NCBI GenBank assembly: GCA_028287205.1
Contig: JAQBQC010000512.1
Coordinates: 1 to 6,943 of the forward strand
Direction of reading: 5' to 3'
From: Gemmatimonadota bacterium
GTDB taxonomy: Bacteria > Gemmatimonadota > Gemmatimonadetes > Gemmatimonadales > Gemmatimonadaceae
Length of the DNA stretch: 6,943 nucleotides
The translations under genes were made by a program, and so were the position numbers. The notes under the pieces were generated by a model that was not told the DNA's origin, did no database searches, and saw only the letters and a program-made list of their open reading frames with translations. This document shows positions 5,938 to 6,943 of the stretch, in pieces (position 1 is the first letter of the stretch; each line of letters opens with the position of its first letter).

Positions 5938-6321
5938 ATGACTGACGACGAGCGCGCGATCAGAGCGGTGGTCGACACGTGGTTTGCCGCGAGCAGGTCG
6001 GGCGACCTCGACACTGTGCTGAGTCTGATGACGGACGACGTCGTGTTCATGGTGCCGAGTCAAGAGCCGTTCGGGAAGGAGGCGTTTGCGGCGGCGTCGA
6101 AGGGGATGGCGAACGTCGCGATGGATGGGACGAGCGAGATCGTCGAGCTGCGCGTGTTGGGAGAGTGGGCGTATCTGCGCAATCACATCGATCTGAGGGT
6201 GACGCCGCCAGGCGGTGCGACGACGCGCCGATCGGGGTATACGCTCACGATATTGCGGAAGGAGCGGGACGGGCGCTGGCGGCTGGCGCGCGATGCGAAC
6301 TTGCTGGCGAAAGTCGAATGA
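5938..6321 (+). CDS. NTF2-like protein, SnoaL/DUF4440 (SgcJ/EcaC) type
   Basis: A 127-residue protein with the usual pattern of the small cone-shaped NTF2-like fold. It has an N-terminal helix DDERAIRAVVDTWFAASRSG, then DLDTVLSLMTDDVVFMVP, a FGKEAFAA helix, beta strands EIVELRVLGEWAYLRNHIDLRV, and the closing GYTLTILRKERDGRWRLARDANLL. Members of this group bind small ligands or act as enzymes of diverse kinds; many are simply called SgcJ/EcaC family oxidoreductases without biochemical support. No catalytic residues can be named here. I chose the ATG at 5938 because the conserved helix begins there and a GAGG lies 9 nt upstream; a GTG at 5890 would overlap the end of the tRNA terminator. No clear promoter of its own was found. 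It sits alone between the tRNA operon and tRNA-Arg and may use read-through transcription. Confidence 0.9.
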   Translation: MTDDERAIRAVVDTWFAASRSGDLDTVLSLMTDDVVFMVPSQEPFGKEAFAAASKGMANVAMDGTSEIVELRVLGEWAYLRNHIDLRVTPPGGATTRRSGYTLTILRKERDGRWRLARDANLLAKVE

Positions 6322-6348
6322 CGTGCGCGGGAGTAAATGCGTCGCGTG

Positions 6349-6384
6349 TTTGCTTGACGCTGCGCTGAGGGGCGGCTAGTTTTC
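6349..6384 (+). promoter_or_regulatory. Promoter of tRNA-Arg
   Basis: TTGACG (6354-6359) and TAGTTT (6377-6382, continuing TC) are 17 nt apart. The upstream TTTGC gives TTTGCTTGAC, shared with the other tRNA promoter. Transcription should start near 6389, leaving a 67-nt leader in which GGCGGA (6394-6399) can pair with TCCGCC (6423-6428). RNase P would remove it. Confidence 0.62.
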
Positions 6385-6455
6385 TTTGCTGATGGCGGAT
6401 GTGTCTCCGCAACCGGGGCATGTCCGCCGTTGTTTCTAAAAAATCGATTCTTTGC

Positions 6456-6529
6456 GCGCCTGTAGCTCAATTGGATAGAGCATCTGACTACGGATCAGAA
6501 GGTTGGGGATTCGAGTTCCTCCAGGCGCA
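6456..6529 (+). tRNA. tRNA-Arg (anticodon ACG)
   Basis: A 74-nt cloverleaf. The acceptor GCGCCTG pairs with CAGGCGC and the D-stem is GCTC/GAGC with a 9-nt loop. The anticodon stem TCTGA/TCAGA encloses CTACGGA (anticodon ACG). The T-arm is GGGGA-TTCGAGT-TCCTC with one G-T, and A73. A34 is normally deaminated to inosine by TadA so that CGU, CGC and CGA are read. CCA is not encoded. It is a single-gene unit with its own promoter and terminator. Confidence 0.97.
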
Positions 6530-6557
6530 TGTACGGAAAGTTCAACGCAGGAAAACG

Positions 6558-6594
6558 AAAGGCCACTGTCATGCGACGGTGGCCTTTAGCGTTT
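6558..6594 (+). terminator. Intrinsic terminator of tRNA-Arg
   Basis: AAAGGCCACTGTC (6558-6570) pairs with GACGGTGGCCTTT (6575-6587) over 13 bp with one G-T and a 4-nt loop. It lies in an A-rich context and is followed by AGCGTTT. It starts 28 nt after the tRNA. The stem-ending T-tract and position support termination, though the T-run is short. Confidence 0.7.
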
Positions 6595-6699
6595 GTGCCA
6601 GCTCGTGTGCCGCGTAGTGCGCAGGTAGTAGTGAGAGGGGATGAAGTTGTCTTGCGCGCTGAAGCTCCCGTGATGCTTTCCGGCCTAGTTAGTGACCGC

Positions 6700-6716
6700 C
6701 GAGGAATCGAACCCCG
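6700..6716 (-). other. tRNA T-arm-like hairpin (orphan)
   Basis: On the minus strand CGGGG-TTCGATT-CCTCG forms a 5-bp stem with one G-T and the standard 7-nt T-loop. The downstream GCGGTCA would be the acceptor 3' strand, but no matching TGACCGC, D-arm or anticodon arm is found upstream. Either a degenerate tRNA 3' end or a tRNA-like element. Confidence 0.4.
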
Positions 6717-6743
6717 CCCAAGCGCCGGTGCCCTTGAGAAAAC

Positions 6744-6760
6744 GCGGGAATCGAACCCGC
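6744..6760 (-). other. Second tRNA T-arm-like hairpin (orphan)
   Basis: On the minus strand GCGGG-TTCGATT-CCCGC is a perfect 5-bp T-stem with canonical T-loop. It shares the 12-mer GGAATCGAACCC (plus strand, 6747-6758) with the neighbouring motif (6703-6714), at an offset of 44 bp. The would-be acceptor strand GTTTTCT has no partner upstream, so no full tRNA is called. Confidence 0.42.
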
Positions 6761-6807
6761 TGCACAGACCTCCCGGAGCAGCCTTGCGCGGCCGAGAGCA
6801 AGTTTAC

Positions 6808-6943
6808 ATGGTCGGGACCCGCGATACCGTATGGCGCACGTACGCGGTGCGCGTTGGCGACATGCCGCACGATTGGCTCGCCTATGTGGCGCGCTTCGAG
6901 CGACGATGCGGGAGATGGCGGATCGCAGCGATTTCGGCCATCA
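6808..6943 (+). CDS. Possible 5' part of an unknown gene (cut by window edge)
   Basis: From the ATG at 6808 an open frame runs off the right edge (45 complete codons, starting MVGTRDTVWRTYAVRVGD). The translation is protein-like, with several Trp residues and a GRWRIAAIS segment of the kind seen near the C-terminal end of NTF2-like proteins. It is too short to assign. There is no good ribosome binding site, and the frame is open back to 6466 through the tRNA-Arg gene, so its openness proves little. The minus strand is also open here. Confidence 0.2.
   Translation, partial: MVGTRDTVWRTYAVRVGDMPHDWLAYVARFERRCGRWRIAAISAI

Larger units (their letters stand above)
6588..6807. other. Stretch without a convincing gene
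   Basis: Between the tRNA-Arg terminator and the open frame at the right edge I see no gene with family-like sequence. The only structured signals are the two minus-strand T-arm-like hairpins at 6700-6716 and 6744-6760. Frames on both strands are open, as is common in GC-rich DNA. Confidence 0.5.

Noticed and set aside
6685..6870. Minus-strand 61-codon open frame near the right edge
   Set aside because: It overlaps the T-arm-like motifs, and the translation shows no family features.
6588..6943. tmRNA or selenocysteine tRNA on the minus strand
   Set aside because: The T-arms are present, but no acceptor pairing, CCA-type end, tag sequence or long variable arm could be fitted by eye.

Overview
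This GC-rich bacterial window carries one gene cut by the left edge, six complete protein genes, four tRNA genes and several well-formed control signals. A tentative reading is Gemmatimonadota or another member of the FCB (Fibrobacteres-Chlorobi-Bacteroidetes) group. The reasons are a short sigma factor of Bacteroidota-like type, a secreted carboxypeptidase-regulatory-like/TonB-plug protein, and promoter -10 regions resembling TAnnTTTG. This comes from sequence style alone and was not checked by a search.

Left part, minus strand. A cassette runs leftward from about 2663: an MlaF-type ABC ATPase, a Nudix hydrolase 4 bp downstream, and a pseudo-receiver/AraC-type regulator that starts inside the Nudix stop codon (TGATG). 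A 117-bp spacer separates the regulator from atpA (ATP synthase alpha subunit), whose 3' two thirds lie outside the window. The spacer holds a perfect 10-bp inverted repeat with the Crp/Fnr spacing TGTGA-N6-TCACA, and it overlaps the -10 region of the best promoter candidate for atpA.

Middle. Diverging from mlaF, a 513-codon gene (2854-4395, plus) encodes a secreted protein with three carboxypeptidase-regulatory-like folds and a TonB-receptor plug domain but no beta-barrel. It converges on a sigma-70 family gene (4472-5359, minus). A strong hairpin flanked by T-rich tracts on both strands sits between them and probably stops transcription both ways.

Right part. A clear promoter (TTGACT-N17-TAAGAT) drives a tRNA cluster, Ala(GGC)-Gly(GCC)-Val(GAC), ending in a hairpin. 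A small NTF2-like (SnoaL/DUF4440-type) gene follows, then a separate tRNA-Arg(ACG) with its own promoter and terminator. None of the tRNAs encodes CCA. The last 350 bp hold no convincing gene. They contain two tRNA T-arm-like hairpins on the minus strand, 44 bp apart, that fit no complete tRNA, and a plus-strand frame that runs off the edge.

Most of the window is housekeeping: energy metabolism, lipid transport, transcription and tRNA supply. The strongest second-look items are the shared promoter pattern read together with the sigma factor sequence, the palindrome over the atpA promoter, and the orphan T-arm pair near the right edge.
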